64,000 nt of DNA from an uncultured Pseudomonas sp. (GCF_946886105.1 NZ_CAMPHV010000004.1:1-64000), one strand, 5' to 3'. Positions 16,837 through 28,047 are shown, counted from the first letter of the stretch. Numbers and translations are program-made. Notes: generated by a model from the sequence alone, not told the origin.

Positions 16837-16981
16837 AATAGGCCGAGATTGTACTCAAAAAGTTTTGCGGCACAAGGGGTTAGCTTAAATTTTTTGGCGA
16901 TCTAAAACGCCCAGCGTAAGTATGTCTGGCACTGGGCGCGGTCGATCCGCCAGCGCTTCGGTGGGCCTGGCGTTATGAGCT

Positions 16982-17203
16982 TTAGAGCTGTTTGACGGTG
17001 CGCACTTGGTCTTTATTGACTTTGGCCCGGGTGCCGTCGAGTTGCTCGAATTCATAAAAACCCGACTCTTCGTCGTATTCGGGTTCGTCCACAGCTTGGA
17101 TTTCGCGGCCATCGTTCAGGGTGATCACTGCCGGCGATGAGCAGCCGACCAGAGTGGCGAGGCCTAACGCAAGCAGTAAGGCGGAAAGAGTCCGATAAAT
17201 CAT
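16982..17203 (-). CDS. YgdI/YgdR family lipoprotein
   Basis: A 73-residue lipoprotein. The signal peptide MIYRTLSALLLALGLATLVGCSS has the lipobox LVGC. The mature part is a single small SH3-like domain with ITLNDGREIQAVDEPEYDEESGFYEFEQLDG, typical of YgdI/YgdR proteins. Localisation to the outer or inner membrane cannot be decided with confidence (Ser at +2 favours the outer membrane). The ATG at 17203 has ggag eight bases upstream. It lies between the tRNA and mobA, both on the same strand, and is probably a monocistronic gene. Confidence 0.9.
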   Translation of the reverse strand: MIYRTLSALLLALGLATLVGCSSPAVITLNDGREIQAVDEPEYDEESGFYEFEQLDGTRAKVNKDQVRTVKQL

Positions 17204-17295
17204 GCTGTATCTCCGTGGTTGATTGAATGCCGCCAGCATTTACTAAAACGACACTGACATAGTCCTTATATGTGACGTGAATCAGGAGGCTAAGT

Positions 17296-17886
17296 TCATG
17301 CCCCGGCGGCGCTGTCAGCGAGGAGGTCGGGGGTGTTGAGGTTGGCCAGGCGCGGGTCTGTTTCGGTGCAGAGCACGGCTTGTGGGTCGAATTGGCGCAG
17401 CCAGTGTTGCGGGCTACGCTCGCCGGCCAGCCAGGCTCGTTCGAGGTCGGCACCGAGGGCGGTCGGCAGCAGGCTGAACAAGGGCTGCCAATATTCGCCC
17501 TGGCGCACCATCACCGGCCGGCTGCCGGCCTGGTTCAGTAGGTCGTCGAGCAGGGCACGGTCGAGCAGCGGAGCGTCGCATGGCAATACCAGCAGTTGGC
17601 TGTGGCGGGCGGCTTGCAAACCGGCGCGGATGCCGGCCAGCGGGCCCGGAAAGTCGCTCCGCTCATCGCTTACCAGGCGGTCGGCAAAGGCGGCGTAGCG
17701 CTCCTGGTTGCGATTGCAGGAGACGATCAGGTCGTCGGTCAGCGGCCGCACCAGGTCGTGCACCCAGGCGATCAGCGGGCGGCCACGCCAGTCGAGCAGG
17801 CCTTTGTCGTGGCCGCCCATACGTTGCCCGCGACCGCCGGCCAGGAGCAGGACGGAGCAGGGCGTTTTGGCGCTGGCGGACGACAT
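17296..17886 (-). CDS. mobA: Molybdenum cofactor guanylyltransferase
   Basis: A 196-residue nucleotidyltransferase. The GTP-binding start [32 protein letters not shown], the [14 protein letters not shown] segment and LPCDAPLLD are the MobA signature blocks. The enzyme transfers GMP to molybdopterin to make the bis-MGD form used by DMSO reductase-type enzymes. The start at 17886 is the family start; the open frame upstream is a shadow of moaB. It is divergent from moaB-moeA with 72 bases between them, so the three molybdenum genes share a promoter region. Confidence 0.95.
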   Translation of the reverse strand: MSSASAKTPCSVLLLAGGRGQRMGGHDKGLLDWRGRPLIAWVHDLVRPLTDDLIVSCNRNQERYAAFADRLVSDERSDFPGPLAGIRAGLQAARHSQLLVLPCDAPLLDRALLDDLLNQAGSRPVMVRQGEYWQPLFSLLPTALGADLERAWLAGERSPQHWLRQFDPQAVLCTETDPRLANLNTPDLLADSAAGA

Positions 17887-17958
17887 GGCGGAGCCTCGAA
17901 AAGGGGAAGGGCTGTGATATAACACCGGGCATTCTTCAGGACAACAGGAAGCCTTTTT

Positions 17959-18498
17959 ATGACGCACAAGGCCGAGGCGCCGTTCGTGTCGCTCAATATC
18001 GCCGTGCTGACCGTCAGCGATACCCGCACCCGGGAAACCGATACCTCCGGTCAGCTGTTCGTCGACCGCCTGCAAGCGGCTGGACATACCCTGGCGGCGC
18101 GGGTGTTGCTCAAGGACGATCTGTACAAAATCCGCGCCCAGGTGGCCACCTGGATCGCCGAGGAGCAGGTGCAGGTCGTGCTGATCACCGGCGGCACCGG
18201 GTTCACCGGGCGCGACAGCACGCCCGAGGCGGTGAGCTGTTTGTTGGATAAGCAGGTGGATGGTTTCGGCGAGCTGTTCCGGCAGATATCCGTCGCCGAT
18301 ATCGGCACTTCCACCGTGCAATCGCGCGCGCTGGCCGGTTTGGCCAACGGCACCCTGGTGTGCTGCCTGCCGGGTTCGACCAACGCCTGCCGCACCGCTT
18401 GGGATGGCATCCTCGCCGAGCAGTTGGACGCACGCCACCGGCCCTGCAATTTCGTCGCCCATTTGAAACAGGCGCCTGCCTGCGAGAGCCGTGGATGA
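17959..18498 (+). CDS. moaB: Molybdenum cofactor biosynthesis protein B
   Basis: A 179-residue MoaB/Mog-fold protein. [40 protein letters not shown] and [19 protein letters not shown] are the conserved molybdopterin-binding segments. MoaB is related to the adenylyltransferases that activate molybdopterin, though its own activity varies between bacteria. It overlaps moeA by four bases (ATGA), so the two are translationally coupled. A ribosome site (caggaag) lies upstream of the ATG at 17959. Confidence 0.95.
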   Translation: MTHKAEAPFVSLNIAVLTVSDTRTRETDTSGQLFVDRLQAAGHTLAARVLLKDDLYKIRAQVATWIAEEQVQVVLITGGTGFTGRDSTPEAVSCLLDKQVDGFGELFRQISVADIGTSTVQSRALAGLANGTLVCCLPGSTNACRTAWDGILAEQLDARHRPCNFVAHLKQAPACESRG

Positions 18499-19709
18499 GC
18501 AATTGCGAGCAACCCGGCTTGATGCCGGTCGAGGCGGCGTTGCAGCGCTTGCTGGCGATGGCCGAGGCGACGCCGATCGTCGAGACCCAGCGGGTCGCCC
18601 TGGCCGAGGCCGCCGGCCGGGTATTGGCCGAGCCGTTGATCGCCGGACTGGATTTACCGCCATGGCCCAACAGCGCGATGGATGGCTATGCGCTGCGTTT
18701 GGCCGATTGGACGGGCGAGCCGTTGCCGGTGAGCCAGCGAATTCAAGCGGGCAGTGCGCCCGAGCCTTTGCAGGCGGGTAGCTGCGCGCGGATTTTCACC
18801 GGCGCGCCCATGCCGCTGGGCGCCGATACCGTGGAAATGCAGGAAAATGTCGTGCTCGGCGACGATGGTCGGATCCGCTTCAGCGAGCCGTTGCAACTCG
18901 GTCAGAACGTGCGCGCACAGGGGCAGGAAACCCGCATCGGCGACGAGGTGTTGCCCGTGGGAACACGCCTGGGGCCGATCGAACTGGGACTGGTCGCCTC
19001 GCTCGGCATTGCCGAGTTGTCGGTGCGCCGGCGCATGCGGGTGGCGGTATTGTCCACCGGCGACGAGTTGGTCGAGCCCGGTCAGCCACTCGGGCCGGGG
19101 CAGATCTACAACAGCAACCGCAGGCTGTTGATCGCGTGGTTGCAGCGCCTCGGTTGCGCGGTGGTGGATGCCGGCATTCTCGTCGATGATCTCGAACGGA
19201 CCCGTGCGGCGCTGGCCGCGCTGGGCGATGTCGACTTGATTCTGTCCACCGGCGGGGTGTCGGTGGGCGAGGCGGATTTCCTTGGCGTGGCATTGCGCGA
19301 AGAAGGCGAGCTGGCGCTCTGGAAGCTGGCGATCAAACCCGGCAAGCCATTGACTTGCGGGCATTTTCGCGGTGTGCCGGTGATAGGTTTGCCGGGCAAC
19401 CCGGCATCGACCCTGGTGACCTTCGCCTTGCTGGCGCGGCCCTATCTGCTGCGCCGCCTCGGTGTGCAGCGGGTCGAGCCTTTGGGCTTCAATGTGCCGG
19501 CGGGGTTTGTCTGGGGTAAACCGGGCAAGCGTCGCGAATACTTACGGGCGCGCTTGGAAAACGGTCGCGTGCTGCCTTATCCCAATCAGAGTTCCGGCGT
19601 ACTGCGTAGCGCGGCATGGGCCGAGGGGTTCGCCGAGGTGCTGGAAGGCACGACGCTGGCCATCGGCGACACTGTGCGTTTTATCCCGCTGAGCGAGGTG
19701 CTGGGGTAG
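18495..19709 (+). CDS. moeA: Molybdopterin molybdenumtransferase
   Basis: A 404-residue protein that inserts molybdate into adenylylated molybdopterin. Recognised blocks are [10 protein letters not shown] near the start, [69 protein letters not shown] and a C-terminal domain beginning near YLRARL. The true start is the ATG at 18495 inside the moaB stop. It completes a mobA/moaB-moeA cluster, which suggests this strain makes bis-MGD enzymes such as nitrate or formate-type oxidoreductases, encoded elsewhere. Confidence 0.96.
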   Translation: MSNCEQPGLMPVEAALQRLLAMAEATPIVETQRVALAEAAGRVLAEPLIAGLDLPPWPNSAMDGYALRLADWTGEPLPVSQRIQAGSAPEPLQAGSCARIFTGAPMPLGADTVEMQENVVLGDDGRIRFSEPLQLGQNVRAQGQETRIGDEVLPVGTRLGPIELGLVASLGIAELSVRRRMRVAVLSTGDELVEPGQPLGPGQIYNSNRRLLIAWLQRLGCAVVDAGILVDDLERTRAALAALGDVDLILSTGGVSVGEADFLGVALREEGELALWKLAIKPGKPLTCGHFRGVPVIGLPGNPASTLVTFALLARPYLLRRLGVQRVEPLGFNVPAGFVWGKPGKRREYLRARLENGRVLPYPNQSSGVLRSAAWAEGFAEVLEGTTLAIGDTVRFIPLSEVLG

Positions 19710-19734
19710 GTCGTCGCATCTGGTATGGGTATCG

Positions 19735-19850
19735 CCAGCAAGCTGGCTCCTATAGGGAGCCGCTTCGGTATCCGGGCGTCGATCCGGGTATCGATTACCC
19801 GTGACGCGGGGCCTCAGCAGCGGCGTTCCCACGCTGGGAGCGTGGGAACG
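19735..19850. repeat. REP-type palindrome and cgttcccacgct hairpin
   Basis: Two repeats lie between convergent moeA and the flavoprotein gene. The first is tatcgccagcaagctggctccta at about 19728-19750, a REP-like sequence of pseudomonads that is also found in part near 51610-51627. The second is a perfect 12-bp stem, 19824-19835 with 19839-19850, with a ggg loop. Both may end transcripts and bind DNA gyrase or REP-associated enzymes. Confidence 0.6.
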
Positions 19851-19881
19851 GTCGAGAACAGGCGTCAGTCGTGGATAGCGC

Positions 19882-20499
19882 TCAAGCCCGGCTGCCGAGG
19901 CTTTCGGCGCGGCGTAGCCAGTTTTGCCGTTGCGCCTCGGAGGAGGGGCGCACCGGGGCGAACTCGCTGAGGCGGCGGGTTTTGATGCCGCTGAAGCCGA
20001 GGATGGTGCGGATCATTTGGCGGTGGGCCGGGGCGCCGTAAATCCAGCGGAAGTACCAGGGCGGCGTGTCCATGGTCACCAACAAATCGGCCGTGCGCCC
20101 GCTCAATAGCTTGTCCCAGAGTTGCGAGCGGTTGCGGTATTTGAAGGCGAAACCGGGCAGAAAGGTGCGGTCGAAGAAACCCTTGAGCAGTGCGGGAATG
20201 CCGCCCCACCAGACCGGATAGACGAATACCAGGTGTTCGGCCCAGTGGATTTGCCGCTGCGCTTCGAGCAGGTCCGGCTCGAGAGTCTGGCTCTGTTCGT
20301 AGCCGCCACGCAGAATCGGGTCGAAGCTCATCTCGCCAAGTTTCAATTGCCGCACCACATGGCCTTTGTCGCGTGCGCCTTGGGCATAGGCTTCGCCCAG
20401 GGCAGTACACAAGCTGACATTCTTCGGGGTGCCGAGAATCATCAGGATGCGTTTGCCGTCGCCTTCGATCGGCGTCGCGCCGCTTTTCGTTTCGGTCAT
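19882..20499 (-). CDS. NAD(P)H dehydrogenase-like flavodoxin-fold protein
   Basis: A 205-residue protein of the flavodoxin-like quinone reductase group (MdaB/NQO1 type). The N-terminal ILMILGTPKNVSLCTALGEAYAQGARDKGH forms the FMN/FAD phosphate region; HLVFVYPVWWGGIPALLKGFFDRTFLPGFAFKY is the classic flavin and dimer segment. It would reduce quinones or other electrophiles with NAD(P)H in the cytosol. Its ATG at 20499 lies two bases after the fumC stop, so the two are co-transcribed. PA0853-PA0854 of PAO1 have this order as I remember. The link to fumarase may be through oxidative stress. Confidence 0.9.
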   Translation of the reverse strand: MTETKSGATPIEGDGKRILMILGTPKNVSLCTALGEAYAQGARDKGHVVRQLKLGEMSFDPILRGGYEQSQTLEPDLLEAQRQIHWAEHLVFVYPVWWGGIPALLKGFFDRTFLPGFAFKYRNRSQLWDKLLSGRTADLLVTMDTPPWYFRWIYGAPAHRQMIRTILGFSGIKTRRLSEFAPVRPSSEAQRQNWLRRAESLGSRA

Positions 20500-20501
20500 C
20501 C

Positions 20502-21887
<1,386 letters not shown>

Positions 21888-22003
21888 GCGGATTCTCCTG
21901 GTGCGTTTGCGACAGTTTAGGCTGTTGCAGGCGCTCACTGGTTCAATGGCCGCTAGCAGGTCGTTGAAAAGACCTTTTTCTGCGCATGAGCTGCGTTCGA
22001 GGG

Positions 22004-23014
22004 TTACCAGCGTGCGCGGTTCTTGGTGATCCAGCCGAGCGCGGAATCGACCGGTACGCGCTCGCCTTTGGGACCGCGGAGCACACCTGAGAATGCGCCG
22101 AACCATTGCCGCCTGTCGGTATACAAAGGGCCGAACGTGGGGCACACGTGATGGGTTTGCCGTGGGCTGAAGGTCAGGTCGACCCGGCCATCGGCGCTGC
22201 TCAGGCGCCAGGGCGCCATGGCTTTTTGCGGGTTCTGCTCGATCAGCACGGGCTGGTCGAGGTGCTGCAGCTCGCCGCCGAACCACAAGGCATTCTCCGA
22301 GAGGCCGCTGTGGTCGGTCCAGCCCGAGCCGAAGTTGCCGGCGATCCCACCAGGGGCGGCAAAGGCGGCGCGCACCCAATGGCTGTTCAGCGGCCAGATA
22401 CCACGGCCGAAGTCCAGGGCCGCGAAGCTTTGCCCGGCGCTGCAGCCATAGTGCTGATCGCCCAGTTGCACGCTGCCGCTGACCGGAAGGCCCAATTGTC
22501 GACAGGTGGCGTGAAAGCGGCGTTCGCCGAGCGGGGCGACCAGGTTGACCGAGTCCATATGCAACGGGCGCTGGATATCCAGGGTGACCTGCATGACTTC
22601 GCAACCGATGGCCGGTACCGCGACTGTTATACGCGCGCGCGCCGGGTATTCGGCGATGCGAAATTGCAGGCGCGGGTGCTCGAATTCATGGCTGTGCTGG
22701 GGCATGTCCGGCAGCTCGCAACCGCGCGCCAACAGACGCTGCTGGCTGTGGGCGACCGACTCACCGGTCGTCAGGTCGAGAAAGTACACGGCGCCATAAC
22801 CCACGTAGTCGAGGTCGGCCTGGGTCAGCGCGAGCATCCAGTGCGGGGTGACGATGCACCAGTGGTTCCAGCGTTTGCGCCGCCCCCAGGTGGTGGGTAG
22901 CGCGCAGTTCACTTGCGGCCGGCTGGACCAGCCGATGGCCTCTGGGTTGAGCACGCCCTGAGCATCGCAGAGTGCAATCGATTGGGCCTGTTGGGGGTAG
23001 GGGAAGCTAGTCAT
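22004..23014 (-). CDS. DUF2804 domain-containing protein
   Basis: A 336-residue soluble protein that matches the DUF2804 layout: an N-terminal [20 protein letters not shown] segment, a [28 protein letters not shown] block, and a C-terminal [26 protein letters not shown] part, with many Trp and His residues. No signal peptide or membrane segment is visible. The function of the family is unknown; some members resemble lipocalin/calycin-like folds. It is on the same strand as fumC, 117 bases upstream of it, and is divergent from the DUF2059 gene. Confidence 0.85.
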   Translation of the reverse strand: MTSFPYPQQAQSIALCDAQGVLNPEAIGWSSRPQVNCALPTTWGRRKRWNHWCIVTPHWMLALTQADLDYVGYGAVYFLDLTTGESVAHSQQRLLARGCELPDMPQHSHEFEHPRLQFRIAEYPARARITVAVPAIGCEVMQVTLDIQRPLHMDSVNLVAPLGERRFHATCRQLGLPVSGSVQLGDQHYGCSAGQSFAALDFGRGIWPLNSHWVRAAFAAPGGIAGNFGSGWTDHSGLSENALWFGGELQHLDQPVLIEQNPQKAMAPWRLSSADGRVDLTFSPRQTHHVCPTFGPLYTDRRQWFGAFSGVLRGPKGERVPVDSALGWITKNRARW

Positions 23015-23272
23015 CTGACACGTCCGTGTGTGTGCTGCATAGGCTGGCCGGCATGCAGGGTGTTAGGGTTGACAGGCATGAGTAAAGAGCTTGACCACTG
23101 ATATAGAGTAGGACAAGTACTGGCATTTTGTCCTTTTAGCGAGCAGTGCGCCAGTAGTCAGTAAAAATGTGATGTTGCGCACGGTAATGCGCGCTTGAGT
23201 ACTGCAGGGGTTGGGCACAAAATGCTCGGCCTTGAGGTCGTATTGACTCATCCCTTTTTCCAGGAGTTCCGA

Positions 23273-23770
23273 ATGCCTCGTTTTATTGGCCTCTGTGCCG
23301 CTGTTCTGCTGACTTGCAGCACCCAGGCACTGGCCGATGCAAGCAGCCATGCCGCCGACGCCGAGCGCTTTTTGCAACTGGCCCGCGCGGACAAACTGGC
23401 GGTACCGGTGTATGCCCAGGTGCAGCAGATGTTCGCCCAGCGCTTCGCTGAAAGTCAGGCGCCGAAAAGCAAGCAGGCCCTGCTGGAGCGTTACCAGGCC
23501 AAGGCCAATGTCGCGCTGGACAATGCGGTGGGCTGGGACAAGATCAAGCCGGACATGGTCAAGCTCTATACCAGCAACTTCAACGAACAGGAGTTGAAGG
23601 AGCTGATTGCTTTCTACGAGTCGCCCGTGGGCCAGAAAGTGCTGCTGAAAATGCCTGCCTTGACCGCGCAATCGGCCCAGCTGACGCAAAGCAAGCTGGA
23701 AAAAGCGGTGCCCGAGGTGAATAAATTACTGACGGATATGAATGACGAGCTGGGCGTGAAACAGCCGTAA
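23273..23770 (+). CDS. DUF2059 family exported protein
   Basis: A 165-residue protein with a signal peptide (MPRFIGLCAAVLLTCSTQALADA) and the DUF2059 core YTSNFNEQELKELIAFYESPVGQKVLLKMPAL. Such proteins are periplasmic helical proteins without a known reaction. The ATG at 23273 has aggag seven bases upstream; an in-frame upstream extension is not credible. It precedes bolA by 13 bases. Together with the DUF2804 gene, fumC and the flavoprotein it reproduces PA0853-PA0857 of PAO1 as I recall that order. Confidence 0.9.
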   Translation: MPRFIGLCAAVLLTCSTQALADASSHAADAERFLQLARADKLAVPVYAQVQQMFAQRFAESQAPKSKQALLERYQAKANVALDNAVGWDKIKPDMVKLYTSNFNEQELKELIAFYESPVGQKVLLKMPALTAQSAQLTQSKLEKAVPEVNKLLTDMNDELGVKQP

Positions 23771-23783
23771 CGGAGTGATATCG

Positions 23784-24086
23784 ATGTCGAAACTCGCGCA
23801 ACTGCAGACGGCCTTCGCCGCGCTGCAGCCCGAGCACCTCGAGGTGCTGGACGAAAGCCACATGCACAGCCGCGGCACGGAAACCCATTACAAGGCGGTG
23901 ATCGTCAGCCCGCAGTTCGCCGGGCTCAACGCGGTCAAACGGCATCAGCGCGCCTACGCTTGCCTGGGCGAGCTGATGAGCCAGATACACGCCTTGGCGC
24001 TGCACACCTACACGCCCGAGGAGTGGGCACAAAGCGGCGCGGCCCCGGCGTCGCCGACCTGCAGAGGCGGCAGCGCCCTGGGTTGA
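23784..24086 (+). CDS. bolA: BolA family transcriptional regulator/iron-sulfur partner
   Basis: A 100-residue BolA protein. The core LEVLDESHMHSRGTETHYKAVIVSPQFAGLNAVKRHQRAYACLGELMSQIHALALHTYTPEEW has the conserved His near HMHSRG and the helix-turn-helix-like second half with the invariant His (LAL-H). BolA binds monothiol glutaredoxin and [2Fe-2S] clusters and influences cell shape genes. The ATG at 23784 has cggag ten bases upstream. It is probably co-transcribed with the DUF2059 gene and ends before a terminator-like hairpin at 24171. Confidence 0.95.
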   Translation: MSKLAQLQTAFAALQPEHLEVLDESHMHSRGTETHYKAVIVSPQFAGLNAVKRHQRAYACLGELMSQIHALALHTYTPEEWAQSGAAPASPTCRGGSALG

Positions 24087-24170
24087 CGGCGCCCGCCGCG
24101 AGCCGGTGAGAGGGCGCTGAGACAATCCGCCCCTACACCTCAAGCCACAAGAAACGTAAACTGCGTTACC

Positions 24171-24199
24171 CGCCGGCTCCCGCAGTCGGCGCGTTTTTT
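24171..24199 (+). terminator. Terminator-like hairpin between bolA and trhO
   Basis: cgccg (24171-24175) pairs with cggcg (24187-24191) around an 11-base loop and is followed closely by tttttt. An upstream gagccgg near 24098-24104 could pair with ccggctc in the stem, so the hairpin could be part of an attenuator, but the stem is short. Confidence 0.45.
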
Positions 24200-24246
24200 C
24201 AATGCCCAGTCCGCCCTTTACGTGGGCGACTACTGAAGGACATCCC

Positions 24247-25185
24247 ATGACCGATAAGATCGTTGTGGCGGCGCTGTACAAATTCGTCACCCTGACGGAC
24301 TACCAAGCGCTGCGCGAACCCCTGCTGCAAGCCATGCTGGAGCACGGCATCAAAGGCACCTTGTTACTCGCCGAAGAAGGCATCAACGGCACTGTGTCCG
24401 GTAGCCGCGCCGGCATCGATGGCTTGCTCGCCTGGTTCGCCCTGGACCCGCGTCTGGCCGATATCGACCATAAAGAATCCTATTGCGCCGAGCAGCCGTT
24501 CTACCGCACCAAAGTCAAATTGAAGAAGGAAATCGTCACCTTGGGCGTGCCCGGGGTCGATCCCAACCGGCAGGTCGGCACCTATGTCGAGCCCAAGGAT
24601 TGGAATGCCTTGATCGACGACCCCGAGGTGCTGCTGATCGATACGCGCAACGATTACGAAGTCGCCATCGGCACCTTCGAAGGCGCGGTCGATCCGCGGA
24701 CCAAGTCGTTTCGCGAGTTTCCCGATTACATCAAGGCGCATTTCGATCCGGCCAAGCACAAGAAGGTGGCGATGTTCTGCACCGGCGGCATTCGCTGCGA
24801 AAAGGCTTCCAGCTATATGCTCGGCGCTGGGTTCGAGGAGGTCTTCCACCTCAAGGGCGGCATCCTCAAGTACCTGGAAGAAGTGCCTCAGGAACAGACC
24901 AAGTGGCAAGGCGACTGCTTCGTCTTCGACAACCGGGTGACGGTGCGTCACGACCTCACGGAAGGCGATTACGACCAGTGCCATGCCTGCCGCACCCCGG
25001 TTTCGGTGGCGGATCGGCAATCCGAGTTCTATACCCCGGGCGTCAGTTGCCCGCATTGCTGGGACTCGCTGCCGGAGAAGACCCGCGCCGGCGCCCGCGA
25101 ACGGCAGAAGCAGATCGAGTTGGCCAAGGCGCGCAATATGCCCCATCCGCTTGGTTACAATCCGCGTCAACCGGCTGAGGGCTGA
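24247..25185 (+). CDS. trhO: tRNA uridine(34) hydroxylase, rhodanese-like
   Basis: A 312-residue protein of the YceA/TrhO family, which makes 5-hydroxyuridine at the tRNA wobble position with O2 and thereby supports decoding. The N-terminal acylphosphatase-like part has [16 protein letters not shown]; the rhodanese domain has [19 protein letters not shown] and the active-site loop [10 protein letters not shown]; the C-terminus carries four Cys in CHACRTPVS and [12 protein letters not shown]. The ATG at 24247 follows a gaagga site. It is three bases before the DsbA-family gene, so they are co-transcribed. Confidence 0.94.
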   Translation: MTDKIVVAALYKFVTLTDYQALREPLLQAMLEHGIKGTLLLAEEGINGTVSGSRAGIDGLLAWFALDPRLADIDHKESYCAEQPFYRTKVKLKKEIVTLGVPGVDPNRQVGTYVEPKDWNALIDDPEVLLIDTRNDYEVAIGTFEGAVDPRTKSFREFPDYIKAHFDPAKHKKVAMFCTGGIRCEKASSYMLGAGFEEVFHLKGGILKYLEEVPQEQTKWQGDCFVFDNRVTVRHDLTEGDYDQCHACRTPVSVADRQSEFYTPGVSCPHCWDSLPEKTRAGARERQKQIELAKARNMPHPLGYNPRQPAEG

Positions 25186-25187
25186 CC

Positions 25188-25820
25188 ATGCAAACGCGCC
25201 TGCTCTATGTGATGGACCCGATGTGTTCCTGGTGCTGGGGTTTCGCACCGGTGCTGGAGGGCCTTGCCGAGCAGGCCGCAGCCGCAGGTGTCGGCCTGGA
25301 TCTGGTGCTGGGCGGCTTGCGCCGTGACAGCGTGGCGATCGATGCGGCGGCGCGGGTGCGTTACCTGGGTTATTGGCAGGCGGTCAACGTCAGCACCGGG
25401 CAGTTGTTCGACTTCACCGACGGCCTACCCCTGGGCATGGTTTACGACACCGAGCCGGCCTGCCGGGCCGTGGTGACCGCACGTAATCTCGACCCGCAGA
25501 GCGCCTGGCCGCTGGCCAAGCAGATCCAGCGGGCGTTCTACACCGAAGGGGTGGATGTGACCCGCGCCAGCGTGCTGGTCGATTTGGCCGAGCGCGCCGG
25601 CATCCCGCGCATCGTGTTCGCCGAAGCCTTCGACAGCGCCGAGCAGCGTGCGGCGACCGCCGCCGACTTCAGCTGGGTGCAGGACCTGGGCATCGCCGGC
25701 TTCCCCACCTTGTTGGCCGAGCGCGATGGGCAACTGGCATTGCTGACCAACGGTTACCAGCCGCTCGAGGCGTTGCAACCGCTGCTCGGGCGCTGGCTGG
25801 AGCGTGGCGCCCATGCCTGA
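25188..25820 (+). CDS. DsbA family protein (FrnE-like thioredoxin fold)
   Basis: A 210-residue protein with a thioredoxin-fold start LLYVMDPMCSWCWGFAPVLEGL, where CSWC is the redox pair, and a helical insert before the second half with cis-proline in IAGFPTLLAE. It lacks a signal peptide, so it acts in the cytosol, like FrnE/2-hydroxychromene isomerase-related proteins. The substrate is unknown. It starts two bases after trhO and overlaps the ABC transporter start by eight bases. All three probably form one transcription unit. Confidence 0.9.
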   Translation: MQTRLLYVMDPMCSWCWGFAPVLEGLAEQAAAAGVGLDLVLGGLRRDSVAIDAAARVRYLGYWQAVNVSTGQLFDFTDGLPLGMVYDTEPACRAVVTARNLDPQSAWPLAKQIQRAFYTEGVDVTRASVLVDLAERAGIPRIVFAEAFDSAEQRAATAADFSWVQDLGIAGFPTLLAERDGQLALLTNGYQPLEALQPLLGRWLERGAHA

Positions 25821-27591
25821 TCGCTTGAGCTGGGCAGAAGTTCGCCGGCTCGCATTGCACCATAAAAAAGCGCTGATCCTGGCCAACCTGGTGGCCGTTC
25901 TGGCCACCCTGTGCAGCGTGCCGATCCCCTTGTTGTTGCCCTTGCTGGTCGACGAAGTGCTGCTGCACGACGGCGATGCGGCGCTCAAAGTGATGGATAA
26001 CTTCCTCCCTGGCGCTTGGCAGACGTCGGTGGGCTATATCGGCCTGATGCTGGTGCTGACGCTCTTGCTGCGTGGTGCGGCCTTGATCTTCAACGTGCTG
26101 CAGGCGCGGCAGTTCGCCCAGCTGTCCAAGGACATCGTCTATCGCATCCGTATCCGCCTGATCGAACGGCTCAAGCGTATTTCCCTCGGCGAGTACGAAA
26201 GCCTCGGCGGCGGCACCGTGACCACCCACCTGGTCACCGATTTGGAAACCCTGGACAAGTTCGTCGGCGAGACCTTGAGCCGTTTTCTGGTGGCGATGCT
26301 GACGCTGGCCGGCACCTCGGCGATCCTGATTTGGATGCACTGGCAATTGGCGCTGCTGATCCTGCTGTTCAACCCGCTGGTGATCTACGCCACCGTGTTG
26401 CTGGGCAAGCGGGTCAAGCACCTGAAAAAGCTCGAGAACGACAGCACCTCGAGCTTTACCCAAGCACTGACCGAAACCCTGGAAGCCATCCAGGAAATTC
26501 GCGCGGGCAACCGTCAGGGCTATTTTCTCGGGCGGCTCGGTGGTCGGGCGCGTGAGGTGCGTGACCATGCGGTGGCCTCACAGTGGAAAACCGACGCATC
26601 GAATCGCGCCAGCGGTTTATTGTTCCAGTTCGGCATCGACGTATTCCGTGCCGCGGCGATGATCACGGTGCTGTTCTCCGACCTGTCGATCGGCCAGATG
26701 CTCGCGGTATTCAGCTACCTGTGGTTCATGATCGGCCCGGTCGAGCAATTGCTCAGCCTGCAATACGCTTTCTATGCCGCCGGTGGTGCGCTGGCGCGGA
26801 TCAATCAGCTGCTGAGCCGCAGCGACGAGCCGCAATACCCGACGCGCGTCGATCCGTTCAAAGGGCGCGATACCGTGGGTATCGAGATCAGCGGCCTGAC
26901 CTTCGCTTACAACGACGAGCCGGTGCTCAATCAGCTCAACCTGAGCATCGCACCGGGGGAGAAGGTCGCCATCGTCGGCGCCAGCGGCGGTGGTAAAAGC
27001 ACCCTGGTGCAATTGCTGCTCGGCCTCTACAGCGCCCAGGCCGGGACCATTCGTTTCGGCGGCAGCAGCCAGCAGGATATCGGCCTGGAGGCGGTGCGCG
27101 AGAATGTCGCGGTGGTGCTGCAACACCCGGCGCTGTTCAACGATACGGTGCGCGCCAACCTGTGCATGGGCCGCGAACGCAGCGACGAAGCCTGTTGGCG
27201 TGCCCTGGAGATCGCCCAGTTGGCCGATACCATTCGCCTGTTGCCACAGCGCCTGGACAGTATCGTCGGACGTTCCGGGGTGCGCCTGTCCGGTGGCCAG
27301 CGCCAGCGTCTGGCGATTGCCCGCATGGTCCTGGCCGAGCCGAAGGTGGTGATTCTCGACGAGGCCACCTCGGCCCTGGATGCCGCCACCGAGTATGCCT
27401 TGCACCAGGCGCTCAATCAGTTTCTCCATGGCCGTACCACGCTGATCATCGCCCACCGTTTATCGGCGGTGAAACAAGCGGACCGGGTGCTGGTGTTCGA
27501 TGGCGGCAGCATTGCCGAGGACGGTTGCCATCAACAGCTGATCGCCGACGGCGGCTTGTACGCCAAGCTTTATGGGCATTTGCAGCAGTAA
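25813..27591 (+). CDS. MsbA-type ABC exporter, fused permease and ATPase
   Basis: A 592-residue half-transporter. Residues 1-310 hold about six membrane segments. The nucleotide domain (about 350-590) has Walker A GASGGGKST, signature LSGGQRQR, Walker B VVILDEATSALD and the H-loop IAHRLSA. It probably dimerises in the inner membrane and exports a lipid, peptide or drug; the substrate is not evident. I prefer the ATG at 25813, with ggag ten bases upstream, to the GTG three codons earlier. It overlaps the DsbA-family gene and is followed by a gap with a promoter for comEA. Confidence 0.92.
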   Translation: MPDRLSWAEVRRLALHHKKALILANLVAVLATLCSVPIPLLLPLLVDEVLLHDGDAALKVMDNFLPGAWQTSVGYIGLMLVLTLLLRGAALIFNVLQARQFAQLSKDIVYRIRIRLIERLKRISLGEYESLGGGTVTTHLVTDLETLDKFVGETLSRFLVAMLTLAGTSAILIWMHWQLALLILLFNPLVIYATVLLGKRVKHLKKLENDSTSSFTQALTETLEAIQEIRAGNRQGYFLGRLGGRAREVRDHAVASQWKTDASNRASGLLFQFGIDVFRAAAMITVLFSDLSIGQMLAVFSYLWFMIGPVEQLLSLQYAFYAAGGALARINQLLSRSDEPQYPTRVDPFKGRDTVGIEISGLTFAYNDEPVLNQLNLSIAPGEKVAIVGASGGGKSTLVQLLLGLYSAQAGTIRFGGSSQQDIGLEAVRENVAVVLQHPALFNDTVRANLCMGRERSDEACWRALEIAQLADTIRLLPQRLDSIVGRSGVRLSGGQRQRLAIARMVLAEPKVVILDEATSALDAATEYALHQALNQFLHGRTTLIIAHRLSAVKQADRVLVFDGGSIAEDGCHQQLIADGGLYAKLYGHLQQ

Positions 27592-27637
27592 GTCCAACCC
27601 ACGGGAAATCGCCCGGAATAAAAAACACTTGGAAAAT

Positions 27638-27665
27638 TTGACAGGACGGCGACAGCGTCTAGTTT
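27638..27665 (+). promoter_or_regulatory. Sigma-70 type promoter of the ComEA-like gene
   Basis: ttgaca at 27638-27643 and tagttt at 27660-27665 are 16 bases apart. The -35 is a perfect consensus match. The start codon of the ComEA-like gene is about 60 bases downstream, preceded by aaagga. Confidence 0.6.
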
Positions 27666-27723
27666 TGAAGTGCGTGGAGCGGGAAGTCCCACGTTTGGAC
27701 AAACTCACGAAAGGATGCACAAC

Positions 27724-28047
27724 ATGCTTAATGCACGACTCTGCACTCTGTTATTCGCTTTATTTACCTCTGTGTCGCTAGCTGTCTCGGCGGCAGAGGT
27801 CTCTTCGCAACAGCCCAGTCAAACCGAAGAAGTTCAGGTTGCCGCAGTTGCTCAAGTCGATCTCAATTCCGCCGATGTCGCCACGCTGCAGCGTGAGCTG
27901 CTCGGGGTTGGGCAGGTCAAGGCGGAGGCCATCGTGGCCTACCGCGAGGAGCATGGTAAGTTTGCATCGGTCGATGAATTACTTGAAGTGAAAGGTATCG
28001 GGACGGCCATCCTGGAGAGGAACCGCGATAGATTGAGCGTGAATTGA
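27724..28047 (+). CDS. ComEA family helix-hairpin-helix DNA-binding protein
   Basis: A 107-residue exported protein: signal peptide 1-23 (LLFALFTSVSLAVSAAE), a short linker, then the two helix-hairpin-helix motifs of the ComEA type, VDLNSADVATLQRELLGVGQVKAEAIVAYREEHGKFASVDELLEVKGIGTAILERNRDRL. ComEA binds double-stranded DNA in the periplasm during natural transformation, although many pseudomonads keep only this small form and its role there is uncertain. The gene has its own promoter and a strong terminator, so it is monocistronic. Confidence 0.93.
   Translation: MLNARLCTLLFALFTSVSLAVSAAEVSSQQPSQTEEVQVAAVAQVDLNSADVATLQRELLGVGQVKAEAIVAYREEHGKFASVDELLEVKGIGTAILERNRDRLSVN

Noticed and set aside
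16595..16888. Rightward open frame of 97 codons across the RNA and tRNA region (RQDSNLRPSRPERDALPSCATLRI)
   Set aside because: It is the antisense of tRNA-Pro plus two terminators, a well-known false protein. The tRNA and the GGA-rich RNA explain the sequence.
24090..24140. Possible TPP riboswitch (ctgagac near 24117)
   Set aside because: The second conserved TPP segment and the required stems are absent, and no thiamine gene follows.
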